Source of the DNA: Loripinus fragilis
Lineage: Eukaryota > Mollusca > Bivalvia > Lucinida > Lucinidae
Length of the DNA stretch: 64,000 nucleotides
Direction: 5' to 3'
Assembly: GCA_964019695.1 (NCBI GenBank)
Contig: OZ026518.1
Coordinates: forward strand, 75,633,912 to 75,697,911
Shown here piece by piece: positions 21,558-32,543 of the stretch (its first letter is position 1; each line of letters begins with the position of its first letter). The notes beneath the pieces were generated by a model. It ran no database searches. It was given only the letters and a program-made list of their open reading frames with translations, and had not been told where the DNA came from. A program made the position numbers and the translations under genes.

Positions 21558-22820
21558 ATGGCGAGTATAGATAATGACAGTGAAATTCAGTTTAACCTGC
21601 ACCATGAAGAAGACGAAGAGGGACAGGGAGATGTACATCTACACCAGCCCGTGCCTATGGAAAAGCCTGATGACCTACCTGATGATGCTCCCCAGGAAGA
21701 CTCCCCAGCACTTAGTCCTATACCTGTTCAGGTACAAGAGCTCCCGATGCTTGCTGACTCAAGACGTAACTACTCCTATGATAGCCAAGATCATGCAGAT
21801 TTGAACCATGGCCCAGTGCGACGGAGGGATTTGCCACAAAGAAGAAGATATGATGTAGAAGATAATGCAAGGCAAAGACACCCAGGGAGAGATCCTGTTT
21901 TACCTCAGCACTATCCGGATCAAGTTGCAAGACCTGTAGCAAACCACTCCCGTGTACATGTGAGACCAGAGTTCTTTGATGGTGAAGGAGACTGGGACCA
22001 GTATATTTCCCATTTCCAGAATTGTGCAGATCTAGGTCGTTGGTCTGAGACAGATAAAGCCTTGACATTGTCTGCATGTTTGATGGGACAAGCCAGAGCC
22101 TTTTATCTTGGACTCAGCCCTCTGGATCGCAGTTCTTACCAAAGATTGGTGCAGAAATTCAGTGAGCGTTTTGGCAGCGTGAGACAACAGAGCCGTTACT
22201 TGACCAAGTTTGAGACAAGGAAACGGAGGCCTGAGGAGCCTATTGCATCAGTTGGAGATGACTTGAGACTACTAACACAGAGAGCCTACCCTGATTTAGG
22301 ACCAGATGCCCAAGAGTCCCTAGCCCTGCACCAGTTCTACAAAGCTATTACACTAGAGATGAAGTGCCGATGTATTGATAGAGACTGTAGAACTGTAGAA
22401 GATGCCGTCCAGGTGGTAGAACGGTACGAGTCCATACTAGGTGAAGGCAATGAGAAGAAGAAGAGTAGCATTAGGGCTATAAATAATCCAGCCGACTCTA
22501 ATCCATCACAATCTATACATTACCCTCACCTCAATAACAAATCCCAGTCCAATAACAAGTCCTATCCCTCTAATACCACAGAGATTGTCCTTAAACAGGT
22601 GCTTGAGCGCTTAGAAAAACTTGAGGGTGGTAACTCTTCTAAGGTACAGAGAAACTCAAATAACAACAATCCTAAGCCATACTATCGTAGAGGTACATGT
22701 TTTGTGTGCCAATCTCCTGACCATTTTCTTCGAGACAGCCCCATTTATAAGAAATGTCAGTCTGAGATGCAGAGTTCAAATGAGGCTGTGTCGGAAAACG
22801 AGAATCCGTCTACTCTCTAG
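21558..22820 (+). CDS. Gypsy gag polyprotein
   Basis: A 420-residue ORF with its ATG in the context AGCCATGGC. Residues 1-130 are acidic and Pro/Gln-rich. Residues about 134-295 form a retrotransposon gag domain (FFDGEGDWDQYISHF, LMGQARAFYLGL, YQRLVQKFSERFG, LALHQFYKAI). A single zinc knuckle follows near residue 380 (CFVCQSPDHFLRDS), where the expected final cysteine is serine, a change one base could cause. It would form the particle and bind RNA. The -1 frame carrying pol is open from 22784, so gag and pol overlap by 37 nt. Confidence 0.9.
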   Translation: MASIDNDSEIQFNLHHEEDEEGQGDVHLHQPVPMEKPDDLPDDAPQEDSPALSPIPVQVQELPMLADSRRNYSYDSQDHADLNHGPVRRRDLPQRRRYDVEDNARQRHPGRDPVLPQHYPDQVARPVANHSRVHVRPEFFDGEGDWDQYISHFQNCADLGRWSETDKALTLSACLMGQARAFYLGLSPLDRSSYQRLVQKFSERFGSVRQQSRYLTKFETRKRRPEEPIASVGDDLRLLTQRAYPDLGPDAQESLALHQFYKAITLEMKCRCIDRDCRTVEDAVQVVERYESILGEGNEKKKSSIRAINNPADSNPSQSIHYPHLNNKSQSNNKSYPSNTTEIVLKQVLERLEKLEGGNSSKVQRNSNNNNPKPYYRRGTCFVCQSPDHFLRDSPIYKKCQSEMQSSNEAVSENENPSTL

Positions 22821-22828
22821 GCCAAGAG

Positions 22829-25800
22829 TTGACGGGTGAAATGTGGCCTACCACAGATGTCGATTTAGCAGCATGGATAGGACATTTGGGTGATACAACA
22901 ACTAGATGGGATAATGGTTTTTACGTCAACTGCACTGTGCTGAATATCCAGACAGCTTTTCTGGTTGATAGTGGATCTACAGCAACCTTAGTTTCTGCAA
23001 GAGTATTTCAATCCATCCAGCCAGATAAGCGGCCCCTTTTGGTGAAAATGACTGACAAAGTGAGAGGTGCAAATGGTGGTGATATTGAAGTATTGGGCAT
23101 AGCAGACATACAGTTGAAGCTTGGTGGTGTTTGTTTTTGCCAGACAGCAATAGTCTGTGACATACTTCCTGATGGCATACTTGGACAAGACTTTATGCTT
23201 CGATTTGCCAGCCGTATAGACTACAAGAAATTGCAGATCGAAACCAGTGTGAACACCATACCATGCTGGATTGGTGGAGAGGCAGAGTCAGTAAGCCAAG
23301 TCATAATACAGGAGACAACCAAACTTCCTCCATGGTCATGCTGTAACATTATGGTCAACATCCCAAAGGCAGATGCACTCTCTGAGTCTGGCTACCTTAT
23401 ACCTTCTATCCCACTGCTACAGAACAAAGGTGTATACCTAGTTGAAGGTATAATCAACACTTCCAGTAAACCTGCAACTATTCAGCTGATTAACTTTGGT
23501 GAGACTGAGGCTACTGTTTTCTCAAACACAAAAGTTGGAACATGCGAATCTTTCTATGATGCAGAACCAGCAAACAGTGTATCATGTGCATCAATCCAGA
23601 CCAAAGCAGTAAACCAGCAGTCCTCCAAGTTGTTGCCTGACCACCTTCTTGACCTTTGGGAGAGGAGCAAAGTCAACCTAACTGAGAATGAAGGTGAAAT
23701 TCTTGCTGATCTATTGAACAGATATCAACACATCTTCTCAAAATCATCAGAAGATCTTGGTCGCTCTGACAGAGTCCAGCATAAGATTAACACCGGCACT
23801 GCAGTCCCATGCCGCCAGCCACCAAGAAGACAGCCCATAGGGAAACGTGACATTGAAAAACAAGAAGTTTTAAAGATGCTGGAAAGAAAAGTAATTGAAC
23901 CATCTAACAGTGCATGGTCATCACCCATTGTACTAGTGACCAAGAAAGATGGGTCAACAAGGTTTTGTGTGGACTATCGGCGTGTCAATGACCTGACAGT
24001 TAAAGATGCTTATCCAATTCCCAGAGTCGATGAATGTCTTGACTCTCTGACTGGGTCAAAATGGTTCAACTGCCTTGACCTCAATTCCGGATTCTGGCAG
24101 ATAGGTCTAGATCCCGCACACAAAGAGAAGACAGCGTTTGCAACAACTCTTGGCCTATACCAGTTCACAGTGATGCCATTTGGATTAGCCAATGCTCCAT
24201 CGACCTTTGAACGACTGATGGAAGATGTTTAAAGAGGTTGCCAGTGGGAGATCTGCCTGATTTATATGGATGATGTCATTGTCCCAAGTTCCACTTTTCA
24301 AGACAGCATCGCCAGACTTGAACTAGTTTTCCAAAGACTCTCTGAGGCTAACTTGAAACTCAAGCATTCCAAGTGTATTCTATTTCAGCGTCAGGTGAAG
24401 TTTCTTGGACATATGGTATCGGAGGAAGGTGTCAGCACTGATCCTGATAAAACCACGTCAGTGAGAAACTGGCCAACGCCAAGGAAAGCCAAGGAAGTCA
24501 GAAGTTTCTTGGGACTCTGTTCATACTACCGCCGTTTTGTTAGGGATTTTGCACAAATAGCTAGGCCCTTACACAGGCTTTGTGAAAAAGGCAGCACATT
24601 TGATTGGTCCAGTGAATGCGAAGAATCATTCCAGTCTCTCAAACAAGCTCTAACTTCAGCACCCATTTTGGCCTATCCTGTTCTTGGTCAGCAGTTCATC
24701 CTTGATACTGATGCAAGTGACCATTCTGTAGGAGCAGTTTTGTCCCAAGTACAAGATGACAGGGAACGAGTGATAGCCTACATGAGCAAAGCAATGAATA
24801 TACATGAACGCTCATACTGCGTCACCAGAAAAGAGCTTCTTGCAGTGATCATTGCCATTCGAAACTTCCATACCTACCTGTATGGACAAAATGTCCTTCT
24901 TCGCACAGACAATGCGGCTGTGAGTTGGTTGAAGAGTCTGAGAAGGCCAACAGGTCAAGTTGCAAGATGGCTTCAAGAACTTGGTACATACAACCTAACA
25001 GTTTGTCACAGGCCAGGCAAGAGGCACACAAATGCTGATGCTTTATCAAGGACACCATGCAAAGCCTGTAAACGCCAACAAGACATTACAAACAGTGATA
25101 TGGAAGAGTCTGATGAAGATCAGGAGGTTGCTGTATTTAATGAGGATGATTGTAGTCCTGAGTTGATCCAAACACATGCTGTAACTAGACAACAAGCTAC
25201 AGAGAACTTTGTTCACAGCCCTGTATTACTGGACGGCTGGACACATGTTGAAATAAGGCAAAGTCAGATTGAAGATGAAGACATTGGCCAGATTTTAGTC
25301 CTACTAGAAGAGAAGCAGCCACGCCCAGAATGGTCCGCCATATCAAAGAAATCTTCTTTCTTCAAAACATTGTGGAGAAATTGGGACAGACTTCAACTGC
25401 ATGCCACCCTATTGTACAGGAGTTGGACAAATGAGGATACCATGCATGACTTGCTCCAGCTTGTTGTACCAAAAGAAAAACTCACTGAGGTCATAAGGAT
25501 GCATCATTCAATCCCATCAGCAGCACATCTTGACGCTAAACGTACCCTAGCACGCATTAAAACTGGCTTCTATTGGCCTGGCATGAAGGTTGCTGTTCAG
25601 GAGTTCTGCAGACTCTGTGACTCTTGTGCGGCTAGGAAACCATCACCTAAACAGAACAAAGCACCTATGGGACATATCTCAAGTGGGGCCCCTATGGAAA
25701 AAGTATGTCTTGATATACTAGGTCCCCTTCCCCTGACCCGCCAAAGAAATAAGTACATTCTTGTCATGACCGACATTTTCACAAAGTGGACTGAAGCCAT

Positions 25801-26638
25801 TCCTATGCCAGATCAGGAGGCCTCTACAGTTACGAAGGTGTTTGTTGACACTTTTGTAAGCCGTTTTGGAACTCCTTTACAGCTCCACACTGACCAAGGT
25901 CGAAATTTTGAAGCGAAGATCTTCCAAAAGATGTGTACTTTCCTGCAAATTGAAAAGACAAGAACAACAAGCCTGAGACCGCAAGCCAACGGGTCGGTTG
26001 AGCGTTTCAACAAAACATTGGTTAGTATGCTATCCATGTATTGTCAGAAGGACCAAACAAGGTGGGATGAGTACCTTCAGCAAGTTATGATGGCATACCG
26101 TGCCTCTGTCAACTCAAGTACAGGGAAGACTCCAAATCTTATGACCCTTGGGAGAGAAGTTGTACTTCCAATGCAAGCAGTAATTGGTAAACCCCAGCTG
26201 AATGATGACACTGGCTGTGGCATAGATACTGATGACTACCTTTCCCAACTCCAGACTACTTTCGTGAAGGTGCATGATGTTGCCATTGCCAATCTTCGCA
26301 AAGCAGCAAACTACCAAAAGCGCTACTATGATACTCACAGTCGGAAAGCTCAAATGAGATATCTTGAGGCTGGTCAACTAGTATGGCTCCATGAACCTTC
26401 CCGTAAAGTTGGTGTTTGCCATAAGCTTATGAACAAATGGAAAGGACCTTACCTTGTAATTCGGAAGTTTGATGACCTGATCTACCTGATAAAGAAATCT
26501 CCAAAGCAGCCAGTGAAAGCTTACCATCTAGATCGTCTGTTACCATACCAGGGAAATAACATTCCACAGTGGATTTCTAAGATGAAGAAAGGTGCTAAAG
26601 GGATGCAGGGAAGTGAGAAAACTGGATCTGGGGACTAG
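22829..26638 (+). pseudogene. Gypsy pol: protease, reverse transcriptase, RNase H, integrase, with one in-frame stop
   Basis: The pol frame is -1 relative to gag. In order: an aspartic protease with DSG (LVDSGSTATLVSARV, residues about 50-65), reverse transcriptase (DYRRVNDLTVKDAYPIPR, FCVDYRR, MPFGLANAPSTFE), then a single TAA at 24230-24232. Reading resumes in the same frame with the catalytic YMDD box (24266 onward), thumb (FLGLCSYYRRFVRDFA), RNase H (LDTDASDHSVGAVLSQ), an HHCC integrase zinc finger (HHSIPSAAHLDAKR, CRLCDSCAARK) and a DDE integrase core (LDILGPL, HTDQGRNFE, SVERFNKTL). Everything except the nonsense codon looks intact, so it died recently or depends on other copies. No chromodomain is evident at the C-terminus. 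Confidence 0.95.
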
Positions 26639-26833
26639 ACTGGATAACACATATTCTACAGCGATGAGCGGCCGCATTGACTGTTTTCTGGACCTGGAAC
26701 TGATCACTCCAGATTCACCTTTGTATGCTTCATGTAGATGTTTTGATGATGTTTTATTTATGAAGATTGAAGTATGTTGATGTGTTAGTCCAGAGAAGTG
26801 GGCAGAGAGTTATCACTTCCCTACATTTCTGAA

Positions 26834-26839
26834 AATAAA
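26834..26839 (+). terminator. Internal polyadenylation signal between pol and ORF3
   Basis: AATAAA occurs in CTGAAAATAAACAAAG within the 370-bp gap between pol and the third ORF. It could end gag-pol transcripts before ORF3, or be a relic of sequence captured together with ORF3. Confidence 0.4.
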
Positions 26840-26997
26840 CAAAGTCCTTGTATTGTAACTGTGGTTTATTAACATATATTGTAAAATGACATGGTACTCC
26901 AGCGCGCCGAACCGGTCCTTGTACTTACCGTGAAGAGTCGAGATAAGGTGGGATCAAATCGTGCTTATACATCCTGAAGGGCTAAGTCAGGTGTCGA

Positions 26998-27007
26998 TTT
27001 CTTTCAG
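26998..27007 (+). promoter_or_regulatory. Candidate 3' splice site directly before ORF3
   Basis: GTCGATTTCTTTCAG is immediately followed by the ATG of ORF3. A pyrimidine-rich tract ending in CAG at a start codon is what a spliced subgenomic mRNA would need, as for env genes of retroviruses. The matching donor was not identified. Confidence 0.45.
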
Positions 27008-29242
27008 ATGAGCAAGAGGCAAGACTATGAATGCTGGCTATGCCCTACCTTTGAGAGCAGGAAGTCGGACCTGAAGCACCACCTGATATCAGCCCATGAT
27101 AGGCTTCGCATTGTATGTCCATGGTGCCTTGGAAGAGAGACGACCTTCAGAAAAGCAGTTGACCTAAAGCTACATATCAAGAATGCTCATAAGACCGTAA
27201 GGAGAGATGCTCCAAGTGATGCTTTTGGTGAACCAGCATGTTTTTGGATATCAATCTTTCCCAGAGACTATGCCAAAACTATCATGCCTGCCAGTCCAAC
27301 AAGTACAGAGGCTCGGTTCCTACAGAATGCAATAGAGCGTTGGCTTCCTACCCTTGGGACCAAGTACTCCAGGAGTCTTAGCCAATGGAAGGAGGGATGG
27401 TCTGAAGTATCTCCACCACTTCTATCTCCATCACCAGAACCAGTGCTGGATTTCGAAGAGGAAGACAGAGCAGCCATGAAGATTCACGAACTCTCGATTA
27501 CTCAGAAGGTTCATGCCCTGGTCTACGAAGAGGGAGAAAGTATTGTGACGTGGTTCAAGGTTGATTTGACAAGCAAGCTGTTAAGTATGCAGAGGGAGCG
27601 TGAAAGTCTGTTCCGCCGTCTGATGAGACTGCAGCCATTCCAGGGAGAAGTACCGAAGCAGTTTAAGGAATTAGATACTTCAAACCTGCAATTGATTGGA
27701 AAAAGAATCTGCAAGGTCCTTGGTGTGGAAGAAAGGTTTATGGTGAATGCAGCCAGGAACATAATGACCAAGTTTGGCCAGCCTAACCCTACTAAGAGAC
27801 CCAAGCTCAGCATGACCATACCTGAAGGGCCTATTCAGCCAGTTGTACGCCTTCCAGCCACATCATCACCTGTACCAGTTCCTATTCCATCAACTTTCAT
27901 TGACTGCTCCGGAACGAATGATGTTTGTCCATCCGCCTCTGTACCCTCAGCCTCAGTACCACCAGCCTCAGTATCATCAGTCTCTGTACCATCAGCCTCG
28001 GTACCATCAGCCTCAGTGCCAACAGCCTCTGTAACATCAGCCTCTGTACCATCAGCCTCAGTACCAACAGCCTATGTACCATCGGCCTTTGTAACATCAG
28101 CCTCTGTACCATCAGCCTCAGTACCATCAGCCTCAGTACCATCAGCCTCAGTACCAACAGCCTCAGTAACAACAGCCTCGGTACCATCAGTCTTGGTACC
28201 ATCAGCCTCAGTACCATTAGCCTCTGTACCATCGGCCTCTGTACCATCGGCTTCTGTACCAACGGCCTCAATACCATCAGCCTCAGTACCATCAGCCTCG
28301 GTATCATCAGCCTCAGTACCATCAGCCTCAGTACCATCAGCCTCAGTACCATCAGCCTCTGTGCCATCAGCCTCAGTACCAACAGTCGGCCCAACAACTC
28401 AGAATAGTACAGTCACCACACCAGAACTGGCATCAATACCAACGGAGGGGTCATCAACGGAAAGCTTGGATCAAACAAGACCAGAAGTTGAGGATCAGCA
28501 AGAGGAGGTTTCAGCTCAAGACTTGACTTTGACAGGATCTGGTTATTCAGAGAGCCAACCCCAAGAGCCTCAACTGGAAGCGCGTCCACTATCACATGCA
28601 GAGGAACCATCAGCTAATCTGCAGTGTCGACCAGCAGCCACCATGACACCCTCTGGAGATAATGGTGAAAGTTTCTATGAACCTGAGGGCCCGAGAAATT
28701 TGAACAGCATTTACAAACCAACTCCTCGTCGCCAGTTGATGACCGTCCTTGCCCCCTCAGACTTGCCGACAAGAGCTGAGGCCCTGTTGAAGTTTGGATG
28801 CATGCCGCTATGTCCACCAGCAAGAAGGAATTGGACTACAGAGGAAGAGATAACCCTACCTTCCAGCAGTCCTTTCTCCAGATGGCCTCCAAAGGGATGG
28901 TTTACGCTCTCCAGAGACGCCAAGCTGCTTGCATGGGAGACCGTGGCCACCAGTCTAGCCATTCAGGATGGAGCTACTGACCTTGAGAGAGGGGACATCT
29001 TAGATAGCTACAATTTCCTGGCACTACCCGGCTCAAGACATCCTCAGCTTGTTTCCAATCTTCAATCTGCTAGATATTTTAACTATAAATGTTTGGTAGA
29101 TATAATCCACGCCCGACCATCACCCAATAGTGAACCATTTGTAACCCAACTAGAAGCAGCAAAATCAAGATCTCCATTTTCACCAACTACTTATACCATC
29201 CTGCAAGAAATTGAAAGGAAAGGAATTGTGTTAAGATTGTAG
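27008..29242 (+). CDS. Gypsy third ORF: C2H2 zinc-finger protein with a pentapeptide array
   Basis: A 744-residue intact ORF in the env position, on the same strand as pol. Residues about 6-63 contain two C2H2 fingers (CWLCPTFESRKSDLK with HHLISAH; CPWCLGRETTFRK with HIKNAH). A charged helical region follows (VHALVYEEGESIVTWF, residues 165-250). Residues about 310-459 are 30 copies of a pentapeptide close to ASVPS. The C-terminal 170 residues (RRQLMTVLAPSDL, FSRWPPKGWFTLSRDAKLL) match nothing I recognise. There is no signal peptide or membrane span, so it is not an envelope protein. The fingers suggest nucleic-acid binding; function unknown. It may be a captured host gene or a lineage-specific accessory ORF. 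Confidence 0.75.
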   Translation: MSKRQDYECWLCPTFESRKSDLKHHLISAHDRLRIVCPWCLGRETTFRKAVDLKLHIKNAHKTVRRDAPSDAFGEPACFWISIFPRDYAKTIMPASPTSTEARFLQNAIERWLPTLGTKYSRSLSQWKEGWSEVSPPLLSPSPEPVLDFEEEDRAAMKIHELSITQKVHALVYEEGESIVTWFKVDLTSKLLSMQRERESLFRRLMRLQPFQGEVPKQFKELDTSNLQLIGKRICKVLGVEERFMVNAARNIMTKFGQPNPTKRPKLSMTIPEGPIQPVVRLPATSSPVPVPIPSTFIDCSGTNDVCPSASVPSASVPPASVSSVSVPSASVPSASVPTASVTSASVPSASVPTAYVPSAFVTSASVPSASVPSASVPSASVPTASVTTASVPSVLVPSASVPLASVPSASVPSASVPTASIPSASVPSASVSSASVPSASVPSASVPSASVPSASVPTVGPTTQNSTVTTPELASIPTEGSSTESLDQTRPEVEDQQEEVSAQDLTLTGSGYSESQPQEPQLEARPLSHAEEPSANLQCRPAATMTPSGDNGESFYEPEGPRNLNSIYKPTPRRQLMTVLAPSDLPTRAEALLKFGCMPLCPPARRNWTTEEEITLPSSSPFSRWPPKGWFTLSRDAKLLAWETVATSLAIQDGATDLERGDILDSYNFLALPGSRHPQLVSNLQSARYFNYKCLVDIIHARPSPNSEPFVTQLEAAKSRSPFSPTTYTILQEIERKGIVLRL
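27935..28384 (+). repeat. 15-bp coding minisatellite, 30 units
   Basis: Thirty in-register units of consensus GCCTCAGTACCATCA encode ASVPS-type pentapeptides. Most variation falls at the codon for residue 5 (Ser or Thr) and at wobble positions. Because the unit is a multiple of three and lacks stops in other frames, long spurious frames appear on both strands. Confidence 0.95.
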
Positions 29243-29790
29243 AAAGGATTCATAACTAAGGATTAAAGTTATGTCATAAAATTTCAAGTGGAAAAAAATC
29301 AATAAGTGTTCATTCCATAAAGACTATCCTGTGTCAAGTGGAGGGTGGCAATAAATTCTCATCAATGCAATTGAATATTACTGAGGTGGTGCATTGGTCA
29401 GAAATTATTGTCGAACCTTTGCATGCACACAGGTTAGTCTTCTTAATAAGAAATAAGTAAATCAAATAATGAGCTAGTTCCCAAAGCAGAGAAAAGTGTT
29501 CAAATTATATCAGTGCTTCTTTTATGAGCTTAAGGATTATGTCATAGTTTTATTAGTCGCTAAAAAGTTATTTATTATATCTACATAGTTGGCTTCTGGA
29601 TTTCATCAATGCTTCTGCTAATTCTAGCTGGAACATTGATGAATTGTAATACTTATTTTTGGTTGCAATCTCTAAGTGATAATATCCTTAAGCTCAGAAA
29701 TATCTAAGTTTACCAAAATTGTGCTTCATGGATATGTGTCAGAAAATTCAAATTAATATATTAAGAACATTCAGGAGAATATTCATTCTT
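29243..29790 (+). other. Non-coding 3' region of the gypsy element
   Basis: About 550 bp of AT-rich sequence lies between ORF3 and the polypurine tract, without a significant open frame. Confidence 0.6.
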
Positions 29791-29804
29791 GAAGGTGGGG
29801 AGAG
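29791..29804 (+). other. Polypurine tract
   Basis: GAAGGTGGGGAGAG directly abuts the 3' LTR start TGTAAAGG. Purine-rich tracts at this place prime plus-strand DNA synthesis in LTR retroelements. Confidence 0.8.
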
Positions 29805-31698
29805 TGTAAAGGACACCAGAGGTATATTCCATGAGGACATGTGCACTAGAACTGACTCCTCCATATAAGTACCCCACCCATTTGTGCAGTATCTTAAGTG
29901 GCAGAATTTACTTTGTTATCATCGGAGACATCAAAAGCTAGACAACACATGAACAAACAGTGATTATCCTAATGTTTTGAAATGGAAAGTAACACAAATT
30001 AATCGTTATTTACTTACTGGGAGCTTCAAGAACTTTACACTGCATCAGCTGATTTGCGGAACTGTCACAGATTTTTCCATTACGATGACACACTCCAGTG
30101 TGAATAAATGATGAACAAGAGCTGCTACAACCTGATAGAATTAAGTCCCTAACACTTTGAAGTCCACAGAATTTGGGCATCCTTGTTATATTTCACTCAA
30201 AGTCTCTTAAAATGTGATATTTGATTAGCTTTCAACACGGTTGAAACACCCTCAAACGTAAACTCCGTAGAGTTTACCTTGACCTTGCTTCAGTCGGGTT
30301 GGCTTAAATCATGAGCTTGCTAAGTAGTTATGGCAGATGATAGGCAAGCGTTGGCTGTCTTTTATTTGCCATATAAATCTGGAGGAAAGGACCTTCATTA
30401 TTTCAAGAAGGACTTCGTAAATTAATTATTTTCATGGTATTTCTGACACTTTTTGTCAAGCGCAGTATCACTTTTCGCGCACTGGTCGCGCACTTCCAGT
30501 GTATCCGTACACTGTTGGAAACGACTTTTGAGCAAGGTCCTTTCCGTTATTAGGAAGTCCTTTATTATTTTAATCAGCTCCTTAGAACCCAGATATTCTT
30601 TGCAACAAAAGGACTTCAATCCCCTATTTTTGTACTTCTCAGAATTCGCCTAATCAGGGATTGTTTTCTGAGAGGGCCAGAAATAGTCCGCCGTTGTTGC
30701 GATGTCATTGGCTGGCACAGTCACGTGGTACACTGCCGGAATCTATATAAGGCGGAGTGGAACGCTGATTCGGCCTTCCCAGATCAAAGTCTGAACCGCG
30801 GCAAATTTAAAGCTTTATTACAAACACTTTGAGAATTTTGAGGCATTTGTCCAAGGTACTAAGCATGTTCAGCACAGAGTATATTGCCCCCATGCGTAGA
30901 ACGCTTTGTAGACTTTGCAAATCTCTACAATTGAGAGAAATCTGTCTGTTTATCTTGGTTTACAACTCAGAGCCAGATCGTTTGTTTACGCTAGCAACCA
31001 ACAAGTACCACCTTTTGTAAAAGATGCCAGCCCTTACCAAATCACTCCCATAGTTGACGTTTTTATGATATTTGGAGTGCGTCTTGTGTTATGTGATTTA
31101 TGCAGCCACCTTTCTCTTATATCTATATGATGTTAGATTAGATGTTAGATTATTTATTATTGATGAGTGAGGAAATGCATGATTAGATTCCACCTTATTT
31201 GCGGTCATGCTACAGTATGTGAGCTGTCTAAGGTTTAACGGGTTATGTGATTTATTATCGCTGCGATATCGATTTGGCTATTCAGGCGCTTATATAACGT
31301 GATGCTATATTCTGAGGCTATATGCCAGACTAAGCGGTGTACCATGTCATTATGCCAGTCATGATTGTGATACTGTGAATGACAATGCTTTTGAATACTA
31401 CAACCAGGGGCGTAGACTAATCATCTTGAGTCCACCATGCAGTAGATAGAAGTTACAGAAGTATTTAGCAGAGCCCTACTGATTTGTTTAGAGTACCTGT
31501 TTTGTGCAGAAGCTGTAGCACCCAAAGATACTACTGCATCTATACCAAACAGTTCCATTATCTGCCCTGCTGCGCCCCTGGTGTACACATGTGGAGTACC
31601 CAAAATAATAAAGTATTGTGATGAAAGTAACCTCAGTTTTTGTATCCTGACCCGATGACTACAGCTTGGTCACCTCGATGACCCAGAGGTGCCTTGCA
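29805..31698 (+). repeat. 3' LTR of the gypsy element
   Basis: It has the same length as the 5' LTR (offset 10,320). Differences cluster between about 30257 and 31311 (for example AAACGTAAACTCCG for AAATGTAAACTCTG, and TTATTTTAAT for TTATATAAAT); the last 380 bases appear identical. Confidence 0.95.
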
Positions 31699-31702
31699 AT
31701 AT

Positions 31703-31920
31703 GATATGGTAGAGAATTAGAAATGATAGTTTTGATATCTTTCTTACAGGAATGTGGAGAATTAGAAAATATAGTTATGATATTTTTTCTTACTAGAAAA
31801 TGTAGTTATGATATATTTCATACAAGAATGTGGAGAATTAGAAAATAAAGTTATGATATCTTTCTTATAATGAGAAATATATCAAAACTATATTTTCAAA
31901 TTCTCCATAAAATCATATGT
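31703..31920. repeat. AT-rich tandem repeat ending in an inverted copy
   Basis: Three to four units contain GAGAATTAGAAAATATAGTT and ATGATATcTTTCTTA, spaced about 50-60 bp. An inverted unit (AAAACTATATTTTCAAATTC) follows near 31888. It lies immediately beside the gypsy insertion. Confidence 0.65.
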
Positions 31921-32339
31921 TGGTATGGGGTTAAAGGTTATCACCATTGGGTTAAAGGTTAAATAGCCTTATACATCCAATGAATATCACCAACATATGC
32001 TTTTGTGGAAAATAAGAAAATATAGTTTTAATATATTTCTTCTCTGTGGTCTAGCTCATGAAATGGCCACTTGCTTTTGTGCCGTTTGAGTTACAGAGAA
32101 AGAAGCAAAACACTTACCACGTATGAGGACAATTTCCAAGATGGCTATGCCCTAAAAGAAACAAATATGACGTCACAATCACGTGTTCCCTAACCCTGGC
32201 ATTGGGATTCAACAGGGGACCTGGCGAACGCTAATGCATTGAAAAACAATGTTTGGTTGTTAATATTGCATAGATTAGATAATATATTCACCTGAATTTA
32301 CGAAAAAGTATGGCACTTTATTTTGTTGTCGTTTCACAG
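31921..32339. other. Intron, nothing recognised beyond repeat traces
   Basis: ATCCAATGAATATCACCAAC near 31975 resembles the sequence left of the gypsy element (TTCCAATGATTACCGCCAAC, 19461), so both flanks may belong to one older repeat. No exon could be supported. Confidence 0.4.
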
Positions 32340-32543
32340 TCGACAGATGGTGAACGTTTTCATTAATATTCATATTCAGGGGCAATATAAGAGCGATAAA
32401 CGGATCCGCATTCGTAAAATGTATTTGCCCAGAAAGGATTTATTGAAGATACCAAGTTGCCTTGTTAATACATTTCAGATGGTTCGCTCATTGTTGAGCT
32501 TGAAGGAGCAGTCTCTCTCAAACAGCGAACACAGCTGGGATTG
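32340..32543 (+). CDS. Weak candidate exon: N-terminal heterodimerization-like segment
   Basis: An acceptor-like CGTTTCACAG ends at 32339 and the frame entered in phase 2 stays open to 32601. It encodes RQMVNVFINIHIQGQYKSD, then RIRIRKMYLPRKDLLKIPS. The position between the LNR exon and the NODP-like exon is right for a NOD/HD exon, and leaving at the weak donor TTG|GTACTT (32544) gives phase 2, as the 38093 exon needs. However, the 18760 exon leaves in phase 1, so another small exon would be required upstream. Similarity to Notch HD is faint. It could be a chance open frame. Confidence 0.3.

Larger units (their letters stand above)
19485..31698 (+). mobile_element. Complete Ty3/gypsy LTR retrotransposon, 12.2 kb
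   Basis: Two 1894-bp LTRs bound an 8.4-kb interior with a primer-binding site, gag, pol, an extra ORF and a polypurine tract. The 4-bp target duplication ATAT (19481-19484 and 31699-31702) fixes the ends. I counted about 14 mismatches between the LTRs, so the insertion is fairly recent. It sits in the host gene's intron between the LNR and heterodimerization exons, in the sense orientation. Confidence 0.95.

Noticed and set aside
22784..22820. A classical -1 slippery heptamer in the gag-pol overlap
   Set aside because: The best candidate, GGAAAAC at 22793, does not satisfy the XXXYYYZ rule in the gag frame, so I report only the overlap and not a frameshift site.
27897..28407. Long open frames on both strands of the minisatellite (166 codons minus, 160 codons plus)
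   Set aside because: They arise because the 15-bp unit is a multiple of three and contains no stop in those frames; the ORF3 frame explains the region.
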